A program made the position numbers and the translations under genes. The notes under the pieces were generated by a model. That model did no database searches. It was not told where the DNA came from and saw only the letters and a list, made by a program, of their open reading frames with translations. From Pseudomonas sp. R28(2017) (GTDB taxonomy: Bacteria; Pseudomonadota; Gammaproteobacteria; Pseudomonadales; Pseudomonadaceae), in contig NZ_NEHW01000001.1 of the NCBI RefSeq assembly GCF_002112505.1, positions 434,001 through 498,000 on the forward strand: a stretch of 64,000 nucleotides of DNA, read 5' to 3'. Position 1 is the stretch's first letter, and every line of letters begins with the position of its first letter. This document shows positions 17,655 through 26,783 of the stretch, piece by piece.

Positions 17655-19298
17655 TCAGCGCTGGGCGGCCAACCACGGCCGGCAGCTGGCAAACATGTCC
17701 AGCGACTGCTGGTAGACCTCGGTGTGCACCTGCAGCAGGCCCAGCATCGAGTGGAACAGGTTGTCCTGCGACAGTGGTGCATCGCCGAGCTTGGCAAGGC
17801 AATCGGTGTCGAGGCCGAAATCTTCCTTGTAGCTGTCGGAGAACCAGGTCAGCAATGGCACATGCTTCTGTTGTTCCGGGGCGATGGCATACGGGGTGCC
17901 GTGCAGGAACAGGTTGTACTCGCCCAGCGACTCGCCATGGTCGGACAGGTAGATCATCGCCGTGTCGACTTTGTCCTGCTTGCTGCGCAGGGTATCGATC
18001 AGCGAGGACAACACCTTGTCAGTGTAGGCCAGGGTGTTGTCGTAGCCGTTGATGATTTCCTGTTCGCTGCACTGGTTCAGCGCGTTGCTCTGGCACACCG
18101 GGGTGAAGCGCTCGCCGCCTTTGGGGTAGCGCTTGAAGTACTCGGGGCCGTGGCTGCCCATCTGGTGCAGCACCAGCACGGTGTCCTTGTCGAGGTTGTC
18201 GATCAGCTCGCCCAGGCCTTGCAGCAGGATTTCGTCATGGCATTCGCCGCTGGCGCACAGCTGCGGGTCCTTGAGGTTGCTGACGTCGATGAACTGCACG
18301 CGGTCGCAGGTGCCTTTGCAGCCGGACTGGTTGTCACGCCACTGCACGGCCAGGCCGGCACGCTGGAGGATGTCCAGCAGCCCTTCGCGGTTCTTCGCCA
18401 CGCGAGCGTCGTATTCCTTGCGTTTCATGCCAGAGAACATGCACGGCACCGAAACGGCGGTTTCAGTACCGCAGGAATGCACATCGGTGAAACTCAGCAG
18501 GCCCTGCTGCCTGGCAAGGTTCGGGGTGGTATCGCGGTCATAGCCCAGCACGCCGAAGTGATCGGCCCGGGCACTTTCGCCCACCACCAGCACGGTGAGC
18601 GATTTACGCTCGTGCTTCTGCCAGGCCGCATCGCGCTTGGCATCTTCGCCATAATGCTGGAACGGGCGCGCTGCGGTACCGACGCGCTCGTTGACATAAC
18701 TGATAGTCGCGCCGACGACATTGCTCGGGGTGAGCATCAGGCGCAGTTCGTGGTGGTTGCGAAACAGCGACGACAACCCTTGATAGTTGACCAGGGCCAC
18801 CGACCCCAGCGCCACCACGCAGGCGCCGCTCACCACCAGTTTGCCCAGCAGTTCGCGGTGCCACGGGCGGTAGGCGATCGGCGCTTTCCATAGCAGCACC
18901 GACGGCAATACGCCAAGCAACAGAATATAGGCTGCAAACTTGAACGACATCAGATCGCGCACTTCCGCAACATTGGTCTCGGCCATGTTGCGGAACATGC
19001 CGGCATCAATAAGCACGCCGTACTGGTTCATGAAGTAAGCGGCACTCGCGCCACTCACGAACAACACGATCAATAGTGGCTTCAATACATAGCGGAAGGC
19101 GACCAACGTCAACACCAGGTTGAACGCGAACAACATCAGCACGGCGAACGCAAGACTCAGCCAAAGCCCCGACACCCCGGCGGGCACCACCTCTTGCAGG
19201 TGCTGCCAGAGGAACATGTTGAGACCAACCAGCAGGTAAACGCTGGCCATCAGCGTGACCCATTCAGTCCGCAGGGATTTGAAGTTGAGCATCGGCAT
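17655..19298 (-). CDS. eptA: Lipid A phosphoethanolamine transferase (EptA family)
   Basis: A 547-residue inner-membrane enzyme that moves phosphoethanolamine from phosphatidylethanolamine to lipid A, lowering surface charge. Five N-terminal membrane helices (about 12-35, 46-68, 72-90, 121-137, 152-170) precede a periplasmic alkaline-phosphatase-fold domain. The nucleophile is Thr280 in CGTETAVSVPCMF, and zinc ligands appear in VVGESARADHFG (Glu241) and YLSDHGESLGE. Several paired cysteines suggest disulfides. ATG 19298 or 19292 is the start; neither has a strong ribosome site. Confidence 0.9.
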   Translation of the reverse strand: MPMLNFKSLRTEWVTLMASVYLLVGLNMFLWQHLQEVVPAGVSGLWLSLAFAVLMLFAFNLVLTLVAFRYVLKPLLIVLFVSGASAAYFMNQYGVLIDAGMFRNMAETNVAEVRDLMSFKFAAYILLLGVLPSVLLWKAPIAYRPWHRELLGKLVVSGACVVALGSVALVNYQGLSSLFRNHHELRLMLTPSNVVGATISYVNERVGTAARPFQHYGEDAKRDAAWQKHERKSLTVLVVGESARADHFGVLGYDRDTTPNLARQQGLLSFTDVHSCGTETAVSVPCMFSGMKRKEYDARVAKNREGLLDILQRAGLAVQWRDNQSGCKGTCDRVQFIDVSNLKDPQLCASGECHDEILLQGLGELIDNLDKDTVLVLHQMGSHGPEYFKRYPKGGERFTPVCQSNALNQCSEQEIINGYDNTLAYTDKVLSSLIDTLRSKQDKVDTAMIYLSDHGESLGEYNLFLHGTPYAIAPEQQKHVPLLTWFSDSYKEDFGLDTDCLAKLGDAPLSQDNLFHSMLGLLQVHTEVYQQSLDMFASCRPWLAAQR

Positions 19299-19385
19299 TC
19301 GCAATCAAGAGTAATTATCAACCCCCAGGCCTGATGGCACCGTGGGAAAGTCGCGGAACTCTAGAAAGCGCACCATCAATTTTTC

Positions 19386-19401
19386 GTGAAAAAGACGGTA
19401 A
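19386..19401 (-). promoter_or_regulatory. Possible ColR-type response-regulator site upstream of eptA
   Basis: On the minus strand, 19401 down to 19386 reads TTACCGTCTTTTTCAC, about 90 bp before the eptA start. It resembles the P. putida ColR consensus ending YTTTTTCAC, with one mismatch in the upstream half as I recall the consensus. ColR controls envelope genes including phosphoethanolamine transferases in this group, so the match is plausible but unproven. Confidence 0.35.
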
Positions 19402-19457
19402 CAAATTCGTAAGCCGATGCATTTTTCTACATTAAATTAACTTCATTCAGCATGCGT

Positions 19458-19823
19458 TCAGCCGGGCAGGCGCAGTTTGGCATAGGGTTCGCGATCGATG
19501 TCGAGCACCTCGACGCACAGCTGGACGTCCACGCCGGCCTGCGCCGGGATGGCTTCGCGCAGCACCTCGAGCAAGCTGCCGGACAACTGCTGCTTCACCT
19601 CTGGCGAGCGGCCACTGAGTATCGCCAGGCGCACATGGGCGAAGGCCCGCTCACCTGGCGCAGTACCCACCCGGTACTGTTTGAAGGCCTGGGCCCGGCT
19701 CTTGATGTCGGCCTCGTCGGCGAACTGGCCACTGCCGACCAGGGTGTGGTTCAGGCGCAGCAGCAGCACATCGACATTCAGATCGCGCAGGTTGTCGCTG
19801 TATTCCAGGTTCAGGTGAGGCAT
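19458..19823 (-). CDS. 5-carboxymethyl-2-hydroxymuconate delta-isomerase family protein
   Basis: A 121-residue tautomerase-superfamily protein beginning MPHLNLEYSDNL. Pro2, exposed after Met removal, is the catalytic general base in this fold. VRLAILSGRSPEVKQQLSGSLL and VELCVEVLDIDREPYAKL-like C-terminal segments are typical of HpaF/CHMI. In homoprotocatechuate degradation it isomerises CHM, but no other genes of that pathway are nearby, so it may act on another ketonic substrate. Confidence 0.85.
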   Translation of the reverse strand: MPHLNLEYSDNLRDLNVDVLLLRLNHTLVGSGQFADEADIKSRAQAFKQYRVGTAPGERAFAHVRLAILSGRSPEVKQQLSGSLLEVLREAIPAQAGVDVQLCVEVLDIDREPYAKLRLPG

Positions 19824-19940
19824 GGCGCAGGTTCCAGGCACGGGGAAGGATGCGACAGCCTACCCCAGTCCCCCACCTGCGCAAAGGCGGCTATCCTCAA
19901 AGGTCAGGACCTTACCGACAACCCTGACAGAGGTGAAGAA

Positions 19941-20177
19941 ATGCCAGTTCCGCATGATCTGCTCGCTGACCTGCACGTTACCGCTGACGCATTCCAGGCA
20001 CTCATAGACAAGGACCAGACGCTTCATTCGCTGCACAAGGAATACAACGCCAAGGACAAAGAGGTGTTGGCTGCCGAGGGCAATGGCACCAACGACGAGG
20101 CGGTCAACCGCCTGCGCAAGGAAAGGCTACTGATCAAGGACAAGATCGAACGGATAATCCATCCGCCGAAGGCCTGA
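19941..20177 (+). CDS. YdcH family (DUF465) small helical protein
   Basis: A 78-residue, highly charged helical hairpin: FQALIDKDQTLHSLHKEYNAKDKEV then NRLRKERLLIKDKIERII, the DUF465 pattern. AGGTGAAG precedes the ATG. These are small cytoplasmic coiled-coil proteins of unknown function. Divergent from the isomerase gene (118 bp between the starts). Confidence 0.85.
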   Translation: MPVPHDLLADLHVTADAFQALIDKDQTLHSLHKEYNAKDKEVLAAEGNGTNDEAVNRLRKERLLIKDKIERIIHPPKA

Positions 20178-20200
20178 CAATCCTTTATTGAATTCACCGT

Positions 20201-20273
20201 CCCTATCGCGAGCTGCGCTCGCTCCTACAGGATTACACATGCCCCGTAGGAGCGAGCGCAGCTCGCGATAGGG
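20201..20273. repeat. Inverted repeat of a different REP-like class
   Basis: Arms CCCTATCGCGAGCTGCGCTC... (20201-20228) and their complement (20246-20273) form a long hairpin. The GCTCCTAC end resembles the other REPs, but the stem differs from the TTCGCGGG class used elsewhere in this window. It is positioned between convergent genes. Confidence 0.8.
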
Positions 20274-20283
20274 CCAGCAGCCC

Positions 20284-21456
20284 TTACACTGCAGCCGAAG
20301 CCTTCAACGCGCAATCCAGGTCGTCGATCAGGTCGCGGTAATCCTCGATCCCCACCGACAACCGCAGCAGGTTCTCGCTGATCCCCATCTCGCCCTTTTG
20401 CGCCGGGCTCAACGAGTTGTGCGACATGCTCCAGGAGTGGTTGATCATGCTCTCCACCCCACCCAGCGAGTCGGCGAGCACAAAGATCTGCAATGCCTCG
20501 ACCAGGCGGTTGAGCGCAGCCCGGTCGGCACCCTTGACCTTCATCGCCACCACGGCCCCGCCTGCCCGCATCTGGCGCTTGCACAGTGCATGTTGCGGAT
20601 GGCTTTCCAGGCCCGGGTAATACACCTGCTCGACCTGCGGGTGGCCTTCGAGGAAGCGCGCCACCTGCAGCGCGTTGGCGCACTGGCGCTCCATGCGCAC
20701 ATCCAGGGTCTTCAGCCCACGCAGGGCCAGGTAGCAGTCGAACGGCCCCTGGATCGCCCCGACTGCCATGCTGATCTTGCGCAGCCGCGCCAGCAGGCCG
20801 TCGTTGGCGGCGACCACCACACCCCCGGTAAGGTCGGAATGGCCGCCGATGTACTTGCTTGCCGAATGCATCACCAGGTCCACGCCGAGGGTGATCGGCC
20901 GCTGGTTCCACGGCGAGCAGAAGGTGTTGTCGATACAGGTGAGGATGCCGCGGGCACGGGCCAGGTCGCAGACCGCCTTGATGTCCACCAGGTGCAGCAG
21001 CGGGTTGGTCGGTGATTCGATCCAGATCAGTTGGGTCCCTGGCTTGATCGCAGCCGCCACCGCCGCGATGTCATTCAGGTCGACATAGGTGGTGGTGAGC
21101 CCCGAGGTGCGCCCGCGGTAGTCTTCGAGGATACGGAAGGTACCGCCGTAAACACCATTCATCACCACCACGTGGGCGTCCTTGGGCAGCAGCTCCAGCA
21201 CTGTGGCGGTGGCATTCACCCCCGAAGCACAGGCCACCGCACCAACCCCCTCCTCCAGCGCGGCAACACAGCTTTCGTAGGCATGCCGGGTCGGGTTTCC
21301 GACGCGGCTGTAGGCATACTCAGGGTTATCGTCGAGGCTGCGCTTGATGTACGAACTGGCGGTGTAGATGGGCGGGAAGATGGCGTTATCGGCAACGCTG
21401 AACTGCTCGCCAGCGTGGATGGTACGGGTGGCGAAATTACGCGGCTTGTCGGACAT
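20284..21456 (-). CDS. PLP-dependent trans-sulfuration-family enzyme (cystathionine gamma-lyase/synthase or methionine gamma-lyase type)
   Basis: A 390-residue Cys/Met-metabolism PLP enzyme starting at ATG 21456. The Schiff-base lysine is Lys201 in HSASKYIGGHSD; phosphate- and ring-binding residues appear in YSRVGNPT, ASGVNATAT and the IDNTFCSP segment (Asp176). The C-terminal SLGGVESMINHSWSMSH is shared by gamma-lyases and synthases, so the exact reaction (cystathionine synthesis or cleavage, or methionine gamma-elimination) is open. A divergent Lrp-type regulator 138 bp away probably controls it, which favours an amino-acid catabolic role. Confidence 0.88.
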   Translation of the reverse strand: MSDKPRNFATRTIHAGEQFSVADNAIFPPIYTASSYIKRSLDDNPEYAYSRVGNPTRHAYESCVAALEEGVGAVACASGVNATATVLELLPKDAHVVVMNGVYGGTFRILEDYRGRTSGLTTTYVDLNDIAAVAAAIKPGTQLIWIESPTNPLLHLVDIKAVCDLARARGILTCIDNTFCSPWNQRPITLGVDLVMHSASKYIGGHSDLTGGVVVAANDGLLARLRKISMAVGAIQGPFDCYLALRGLKTLDVRMERQCANALQVARFLEGHPQVEQVYYPGLESHPQHALCKRQMRAGGAVVAMKVKGADRAALNRLVEALQIFVLADSLGGVESMINHSWSMSHNSLSPAQKGEMGISENLLRLSVGIEDYRDLIDDLDCALKASAAV

Positions 21457-21593
21457 GGTCGGGCCCATTGGCAGGATTCAAGCCTGCAACTATGGCAACA
21501 ACCTGGCGCGGCGGCAATGGCAGGCCAGTGCAGGATATTTTCCTAGGCCTGGGGTAATCTGAAGAAAATTTTTCTCGACGGTTTGACCTTGCC

Positions 21594-22055
21594 ATGGACA
21601 GTTTCGACCAACACATCCTCACCCTGCTGCAGCGCGACGCCTCGATCTCGCTCAAGGACCTGGCCGAAGCGGTCAACCTGTCGACCACGCCGTGCTGGAA
21701 GCGGGTCAAGCGCCTGGAAGAAGACGGCTACATCCTCGGCCGTGTCGCCCTGCTCGACCCCGAACGCCTGGGGCTGGGGCTGACCGTGTTCGTCCAGCTC
21801 AAGACCCAGCGCCACGACAGCGCCTGGCTGGAGCAGTTCGCGGCCACGGTCAAGGGGTTCGAAGAGGTGATGGAGTTCTACCGGATGTCCGGGGACTGGG
21901 ACTACATGCTGCGGGTGGTGGTAGGCGATATCGCAGCCTATGACCGGTTCTACAAGAAGCTGATCAACAGCACCGAGGGGCTGTCGAACATCACCTCCAG
22001 TTTTGCCATGGAGCAGATGAAATACACCACTGCTCTGCCGGTGCACCGATCCTGA
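21594..22055 (+). CDS. Lrp/AsnC family transcriptional regulator
   Basis: A 153-residue regulator with an N-terminal HTH (DQHILTLLQRDASISLKDLAEAVNLSTTPCWKRVKRLEEDGYI) and a C-terminal RAM/AsnC domain (FYRMSGDWDYMLRVVVGDIAAYDRFY) for amino-acid binding and octamer formation. Divergently arranged with the PLP enzyme, like the mdeR-mdeA and bkdR pairs of pseudomonads, so it likely activates that gene in response to an amino acid. Confidence 0.9.
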   Translation: MDSFDQHILTLLQRDASISLKDLAEAVNLSTTPCWKRVKRLEEDGYILGRVALLDPERLGLGLTVFVQLKTQRHDSAWLEQFAATVKGFEEVMEFYRMSGDWDYMLRVVVGDIAAYDRFYKKLINSTEGLSNITSSFAMEQMKYTTALPVHRS

Positions 22056-22061
22056 ATCGGT

Positions 22062-22167
22062 GCTGGATTCTTCGCGGGCACGCCCGCTCCCCACAGGGAC
22101 GCCAATGATTTCAAGAACTGTGGGAAACCTGTGGGAGCGGGCGTGCCCGCGAAGAGGCCGGCCCAGG
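22062..22167. repeat. Convergent REP pair (REPIN)
   Basis: Inverted REP copies after the lrp-type gene and next to the convergent end of the molybdopterin oxidoreductase gene. Confidence 0.9.
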
Positions 22168-22174
22168 CAGCCTA

Positions 22175-24505
22175 TCAATCCGAAGCGAGCACCGCCTCGA
22201 TCCGGTTCCCGGCCTTGGCTTTCTCTAGCTTGATCGCAATGAACTTGGAGGTCGGTGTATAAGTCCCCTCACCATAACTCTCCAGCGGCACCAGCGGGTT
22301 GGTCTCGGGGTAATACGCCGCCGCCTGGCCATCCGGAATGTCGTAAGGCACCAGGCGGAAGCCCGACACCCGCCGCTCCACGCCATCCTCCCACAGCGAC
22401 ACCAGGTCCACGTGCTCGCCCGGCTCGAAGCCCAGGCGGCGGATGTCCGCCTCGCTGACGAACACCACCTCGCGCAGGCCGAATACCCCGCGATAACGGT
22501 CATCGAGCCCGTACAGCGTGGTGTTGTACTGGTCGTGCGAACGCATGGTCTGCAGGATCAGGTCCGGCTTGTCACCCCGCGCCAGCACCTTGGCGTTGAT
22601 CAGTTCCTCAGGCAGGGCATGGGGCATGAAACGCGCCTTGCCGGTGGCTGTGCGGAAGTTGCGATCGGCCGCGTTGTTGCCCAGGTGGAAGCCGCCCGGG
22701 TGCTGCAAGCGTTCGTTGAAATTGGAAAAACCCGGGATAACGTCGGCGATCATGCTGCGAATACGGTTGTAGTCGGCGACTGCATACTCCCAGTCGATCG
22801 GCTGGTTGCCCAAGGTGGCCTTGGCCATGCCGGCGATGATCCACGGCTCCGAGCGCATGTGTGGCGACCGCGGGCGCAGCTGGCCGTTGGAAATGTGCAC
22901 CATGCTGAAGGTGTCTTCCACAGTCACGCCTTGCGGCCCCTCGGCCTGCAGGTCGATTTCGGTACGGCCCAGGCACGGCAGAATCAGGGCATCGCGGCCG
23001 GTGACCAAGTGCGAGCGGTTGAGCTTGGTGGAAATCTGCACGGTCAGCGCGCACTTGCGCAGCGCCGCGTGGGTGCGCGGGGTGTCCGGCGTGGCTTGGG
23101 CGAAGTTGCCGCCCAGGCCGATGAACACCTTGGCCTGCCCCTCTTCCATCGCCTTGATCGCCAGCACCGCGTTGTGCCCGTGGGCGCGCGGCACGCGGAA
23201 CTTGAAGCGTTTCTCGATGGCATCGAGCAGGGCCGCCTTGGGCTTCTCGTCAATGCCCATGGTGCGGTCACCCTGCACGTTACTGTGGCCGCGCACCGGC
23301 GACAGCCCGGCACCAGGCTTGCCGACGTTGCCGCGCAGCAACTGCAGGTTGACGATCTCCTGCACGGTCGGCACCGAATGGCGATGCTGGGTGACACCCA
23401 TGGCCCAGCACATGATCACCCGTTCGGCCTTGCGGTACATGCGCGCGGCCAGTTCGATCTCGGCCAGGGTCAAGCCCGACTGCTTGACGATGTGCTCCCA
23501 AGAGGTGGCATCCACCGCTGCCAGATAGTCATCGAGGCCGCTGGTGTGCTCGGCGATGAAGGCATGGTCGAACACCGCTGGCTCGCCCTTGGCCTGGGCC
23601 TCGCGCTCCCACTGCAAGAGGAATTTGGCGATACCGCGCATGGCCGCCATGTCGCCGCCCAGGGCCGGGCGGAAGTAGGCGTTGGTGGTCGGTTCGGAGC
23701 CGTTGCTGAGCATCTCGAACGGATGCTGCGGGTGCTGGAAGCGTTCCAGGCCGCGCTCCTTGAGCGGGTTGAAGCACACCACCTGGGCGCCACGCTTGAC
23801 CGCCTCGCGCAGCGGCTCGAGCATGCGCGGGTGGTTGGTACCGGGGTTCTGGCCGATGACGAAGATCGCGTCGGCCAGCTCCAGGTCGTGGAACACCACG
23901 GTGCCCTTGCCCACCCCGAGGGTTTCCGACATGCCGGCGCCGCTGGCTTCGTGGCACATGTTCGAGCAGTCGGGGAAGTTGTTGGTGCCGTAGGCGCGGA
24001 CGAACAGCTGGTAGAGGAACGCCGCCTCGTTGCTGGCCCGGCCAGAGGTATAGAACTCGGCCTGATCAGGCGAATCGAGCGCGCGCAGGTGCTGGGCGAC
24101 CAGCTCGAACGCCTCTTGCCAGGTGGTTTCGACATAGTGGTCGGTGGCCGCGTCGTAGCGCATCGGGTGGGTCAGGCGGCCTTGGTATTCGAGCCAGTAG
24201 TCAGTCTGGTCGAGCAACGCACTGACGCTGTACCTGGCGAAGAACGCCGGGTCCACCGAGCGGCCGGTGGCTTCCCAGTTCACCGCCTTGGCGCCGTTCT
24301 CGCAGAACTTGACCATGTCGCTTTCCGGCGACTCGCCCCAGGCGCAGCCCGGGCAGTCGAAACCACCGTTCTGGTTGGTCTTGAGCATGGCCCGCAGGTT
24401 CTTGAAGGCGTTGTCACTGCCCAGCCAGCTCTTGGTCACGCTTTTCAGCGCGCCCCAGCCGGCGGCGGGGCCCTTGTAGTCCCTGATGTGTTGGTCCTGG
24501 CTCAT
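22175..24505 (-). CDS. FdhF/YdeP family molybdopterin oxidoreductase
   Basis: A 776-residue Mo-bis-MGD oxidoreductase. N-terminal cysteines Cys51, Cys54 and Cys68 (CPGC...KFC) could bind a cluster but do not form the usual four-cysteine motif; Cys180 or Cys184 in DCSNMCHEASG is near the expected molybdenum ligand. MGD-binding segments follow, such as IFVIGQNPGTNHPRM, GNVGKPGAGLSPVRGHSNVQ and the C-terminal MRSHDQYNTT. Related E. coli YdeP is linked to acid resistance; the substrate here is unknown. Starts at ATG 24505. The neighbouring moaA, moaB and LysR genes supply or regulate the cofactor. Confidence 0.88.
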   Translation of the reverse strand: MSQDQHIRDYKGPAAGWGALKSVTKSWLGSDNAFKNLRAMLKTNQNGGFDCPGCAWGESPESDMVKFCENGAKAVNWEATGRSVDPAFFARYSVSALLDQTDYWLEYQGRLTHPMRYDAATDHYVETTWQEAFELVAQHLRALDSPDQAEFYTSGRASNEAAFLYQLFVRAYGTNNFPDCSNMCHEASGAGMSETLGVGKGTVVFHDLELADAIFVIGQNPGTNHPRMLEPLREAVKRGAQVVCFNPLKERGLERFQHPQHPFEMLSNGSEPTTNAYFRPALGGDMAAMRGIAKFLLQWEREAQAKGEPAVFDHAFIAEHTSGLDDYLAAVDATSWEHIVKQSGLTLAEIELAARMYRKAERVIMCWAMGVTQHRHSVPTVQEIVNLQLLRGNVGKPGAGLSPVRGHSNVQGDRTMGIDEKPKAALLDAIEKRFKFRVPRAHGHNAVLAIKAMEEGQAKVFIGLGGNFAQATPDTPRTHAALRKCALTVQISTKLNRSHLVTGRDALILPCLGRTEIDLQAEGPQGVTVEDTFSMVHISNGQLRPRSPHMRSEPWIIAGMAKATLGNQPIDWEYAVADYNRIRSMIADVIPGFSNFNERLQHPGGFHLGNNAADRNFRTATGKARFMPHALPEELINAKVLARGDKPDLILQTMRSHDQYNTTLYGLDDRYRGVFGLREVVFVSEADIRRLGFEPGEHVDLVSLWEDGVERRVSGFRLVPYDIPDGQAAAYYPETNPLVPLESYGEGTYTPTSKFIAIKLEKAKAGNRIEAVLASD

Positions 24506-24568
24506 GCGGTCAATCCTCACGCTTCGATGCTTTTTTTCAGCCTATGGACCCCGTGATAGTGCCGTCCA

Positions 24569-24604
24569 ATCGAAATGTCTTACCCCTTGATAGGCCATTT
24601 CGAT
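24569..24604. promoter_or_regulatory. Putative LysR operator upstream of the molybdopterin oxidoreductase
   Basis: A perfect inverted repeat: ATCGAAATG at 24569-24577 and CATTTCGAT at 24596-24604, 18 nt between arms. It lies 64-99 bp upstream of the fdhF-like start. A TTGGAC element (-35-like) overlaps the proximal arm on the minus strand. The left arm with its flank (CGTCCAATCGAAATG) recurs in the moaB-lysR gap. Confidence 0.6.
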
Positions 24605-24618
24605 CATGGTCTCGGACC

Positions 24619-24723
24619 GCGTCGCGGCTTTCGCGGGCAAGCCCGCTCCCACAGGCACACCACTGCCCTCGGCCCCTGTGATTTCCCTGTGGGAGCGGGC
24701 TTGCCCGCGAAGGCCGTGACGCG
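24619..24723. repeat. Convergent REP pair (REPIN)
   Basis: Inverted REP copies between the divergent fdhF-like and moaA genes. This 353-bp gap otherwise holds the operator described above and the moaA promoter region. Confidence 0.9.
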
Positions 24724-24858
24724 ATCCAACCCTTGAAATACGCAGCCTGCAGCCGTGATAGAGGGCATTGATGAATCGGTCGGGGAAAGCAATTTGACGG
24801 GGCTGGCCACAGGCTATAGCTTGGTTCCTGTAGCCCCCATTTCCTTTCGAGCGCCAAC

Positions 24859-25863
24859 GTGGAACAGAACAGCCGGGCCCTGATCGACGGCTTCAACCGG
24901 AAAATCGACTACCTGCGGATGTCGGTCACAGACCGCTGCGACTTCCGTTGCGTGTACTGCATGGCCGAAGACATGCAGTTCCTGCCGCGCCAGCAGATCC
25001 TCAGCCTCGAAGAACTGTTCCAGGTGGCCGAGCGCTTCGTCGCGCTCGGCACCCGCAAGATCCGCCTGACCGGCGGAGAGCCGCTGGTGCGCCAGGGCAT
25101 CGTCGACCTGTGCGGGCGCATCGCCGCCCTGCCCGGCCTGCGCGAACTGTGCATGACCAGCAATGGCTCGCAGCTCGGGCGCCTGGCCCAGCCGCTGTTC
25201 GACGCCGGCGTCACGCGCCTGAACATCAGCCTCGACAGCCTCGATGCCGAGCGCTTCAAGCAGCTCACCCGCACCGGTGACCTCAACCAGGTGATCGCTG
25301 GCATCGACGCCGCACGCCAGGCCGGCTTCCAGCGCACCAAGCTCAACTGCGTGGTGCTCAAGGGCCGCAATGACCACGAACTGGTCGACCTGGTGCGTTT
25401 CGCCATCGACCGTGAGCTGGACATCACCTTCATCGAGGAAATGCCCCTGGGGGTGATCAGCGAGCATGCGCGCGGCGAGTCGTTCTGCTCCAGCGATGAA
25501 GTGCGTGAGCGCCTGGCCGAGCACTTCACCCTGATCGAGTCGACCGAGTCGTCCCAGGGCCCGGCGCGCTACTGGCGCCTGGCCGAAGCCGCCCACACCC
25601 GCGTCGGCTTCATCTCACCGCACAGCCACAATTTCTGCGCCACCTGCAACCGCGTGCGTCTGACGGTCGAAGGCCGCCTGCTGCTGTGCCTGGGCAACGA
25701 ACATTCGATGGACCTCAAGCAGGTGCTGCGCGCCCACCCCGGCGATGCCGCACGGCTGGAGAAGGCCATCCGCGACTCGCTGCACCTCAAGCCCTACCGC
25801 CATCACTTCGAAGTCGGCGGCGAGGTGCAGATCCTGCGCTTCATGAACATGACCGGCGGCTGA
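24859..25863 (+). CDS. moaA: GTP 3',8-cyclase MoaA
   Basis: A 334-residue radical-SAM enzyme that makes the first intermediate of molybdenum cofactor from GTP. The SAM cluster is Cys27, Cys31, Cys34 (CDFRCVYC); LTGGEPLVR follows. The second cluster motif is [18 protein letters not shown] near residue 258. The C-terminus ends in the Gly-Gly pair. The start is GTG 24859. A bestrophin-like gene begins 20 nt downstream. Confidence 0.95.
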   Translation: MEQNSRALIDGFNRKIDYLRMSVTDRCDFRCVYCMAEDMQFLPRQQILSLEELFQVAERFVALGTRKIRLTGGEPLVRQGIVDLCGRIAALPGLRELCMTSNGSQLGRLAQPLFDAGVTRLNISLDSLDAERFKQLTRTGDLNQVIAGIDAARQAGFQRTKLNCVVLKGRNDHELVDLVRFAIDRELDITFIEEMPLGVISEHARGESFCSSDEVRERLAEHFTLIESTESSQGPARYWRLAEAAHTRVGFISPHSHNFCATCNRVRLTVEGRLLLCLGNEHSMDLKQVLRAHPGDAARLEKAIRDSLHLKPYRHHFEVGGEVQILRFMNMTGG

Positions 25864-25883
25864 GCGGCCGCCTCTGGATTTCC

Positions 25884-26783
25884 ATGATCGTCCACCCTCG
25901 CCCCGATGTGCTGCGCGTGCTGTTCACCCTCAAGGGTTCGATCGTCAAGCGCATTGCCCTGCGCTGCCTGATGGTCACCTTGCTGGCCGCGCTGATCGTG
26001 CTGGTCGAGCGGCATTTCCCGGCGTTCTTCTATCCGGTCAGCGCCACGCCGTTCACCTTGCTTGGCCTGTCGCTGTCGATCTTCATGAGCTTTCGCAACA
26101 ACGCCTGCTACGACCGTTGGTGGGAGGGGCGCAAGGCCTGGGGCAAGCTGATCATCGAGACCCGCTCGTTCGTGCGCGAAAGCGTGGTGATCGCCGACGA
26201 CACGCTGCGCGCCGAGCTGCTACGCAGCCTGTGCGGTTTTGCCCATGGGCTGAATGCGCGGTTGCGCAACGAAAGCGAAGTGAACGCCACGCGTCCATGG
26301 CTGAACGAGGCTACCCCGGTGGCCGCGCACAACGTCTGTGACGGTATCCTGCGCGATATCGGTGCCCGTTGTTCACGGCTGGCGGAACAAGGGCAGATCA
26401 GCGAGTGGCGCTACACCCTCCTGGAACAGCGCCTGGCCGGGTTGACCGAGGTGCAGGCCACCTGCGAGCGGATCAAGGGCTCGCCGCTACCCTTCCCCTA
26501 TACCCTGCTGCTGCACCGCACCATCTACATCTTCTGCCTGCTGCTGCCGTTCGCCTTGGCCGAGCCGCTGGGCTGGCTGGCACCGCTGTTCACCACCATC
26601 GTCGGTTACACCTTCTTCGGCCTGGACGCGATCGGCAACGAGCTGGAAGACCCGTTCGGGCGGGATGAGAACGACCTGCCGATGGATGCCATGGTCAGGA
26701 CCGTGGAGCGGGATGTGTTGGGGGCTTTGGGCGTAGAGCCGCTGCCGCCGGTGTTGCTGCCGGTAGACTATGTGTTGAGCTGA
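25884..26783 (+). CDS. Bestrophin/UPF0187 family channel protein
   Basis: A 299-residue membrane protein. The N-terminal IVHPRPDVLRVLFTLKGSIVKRI and SLSIFMSFRNNACYDRWWEGRKAWG are the bacterial bestrophin signature; four membrane segments lie at about 23-43, 52-70, 209-227 and 229-247. The C-terminal GLDAIGNELEDPFGRDENDLPMDAM matches the family's acidic cytosolic segment. Homologues are pentameric ion channels. Only 20 nt separate it from moaA, so it is probably co-transcribed; the reason is unclear. Confidence 0.85.
   Translation: MIVHPRPDVLRVLFTLKGSIVKRIALRCLMVTLLAALIVLVERHFPAFFYPVSATPFTLLGLSLSIFMSFRNNACYDRWWEGRKAWGKLIIETRSFVRESVVIADDTLRAELLRSLCGFAHGLNARLRNESEVNATRPWLNEATPVAAHNVCDGILRDIGARCSRLAEQGQISEWRYTLLEQRLAGLTEVQATCERIKGSPLPFPYTLLLHRTIYIFCLLLPFALAEPLGWLAPLFTTIVGYTFFGLDAIGNELEDPFGRDENDLPMDAMVRTVERDVLGALGVEPLPPVLLPVDYVLS

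Noticed and set aside
22412..24556. 714-codon open frame opposite the molybdopterin oxidoreductase
   Set aside because: Shadow frame; the minus-strand protein carries all recognisable motifs.
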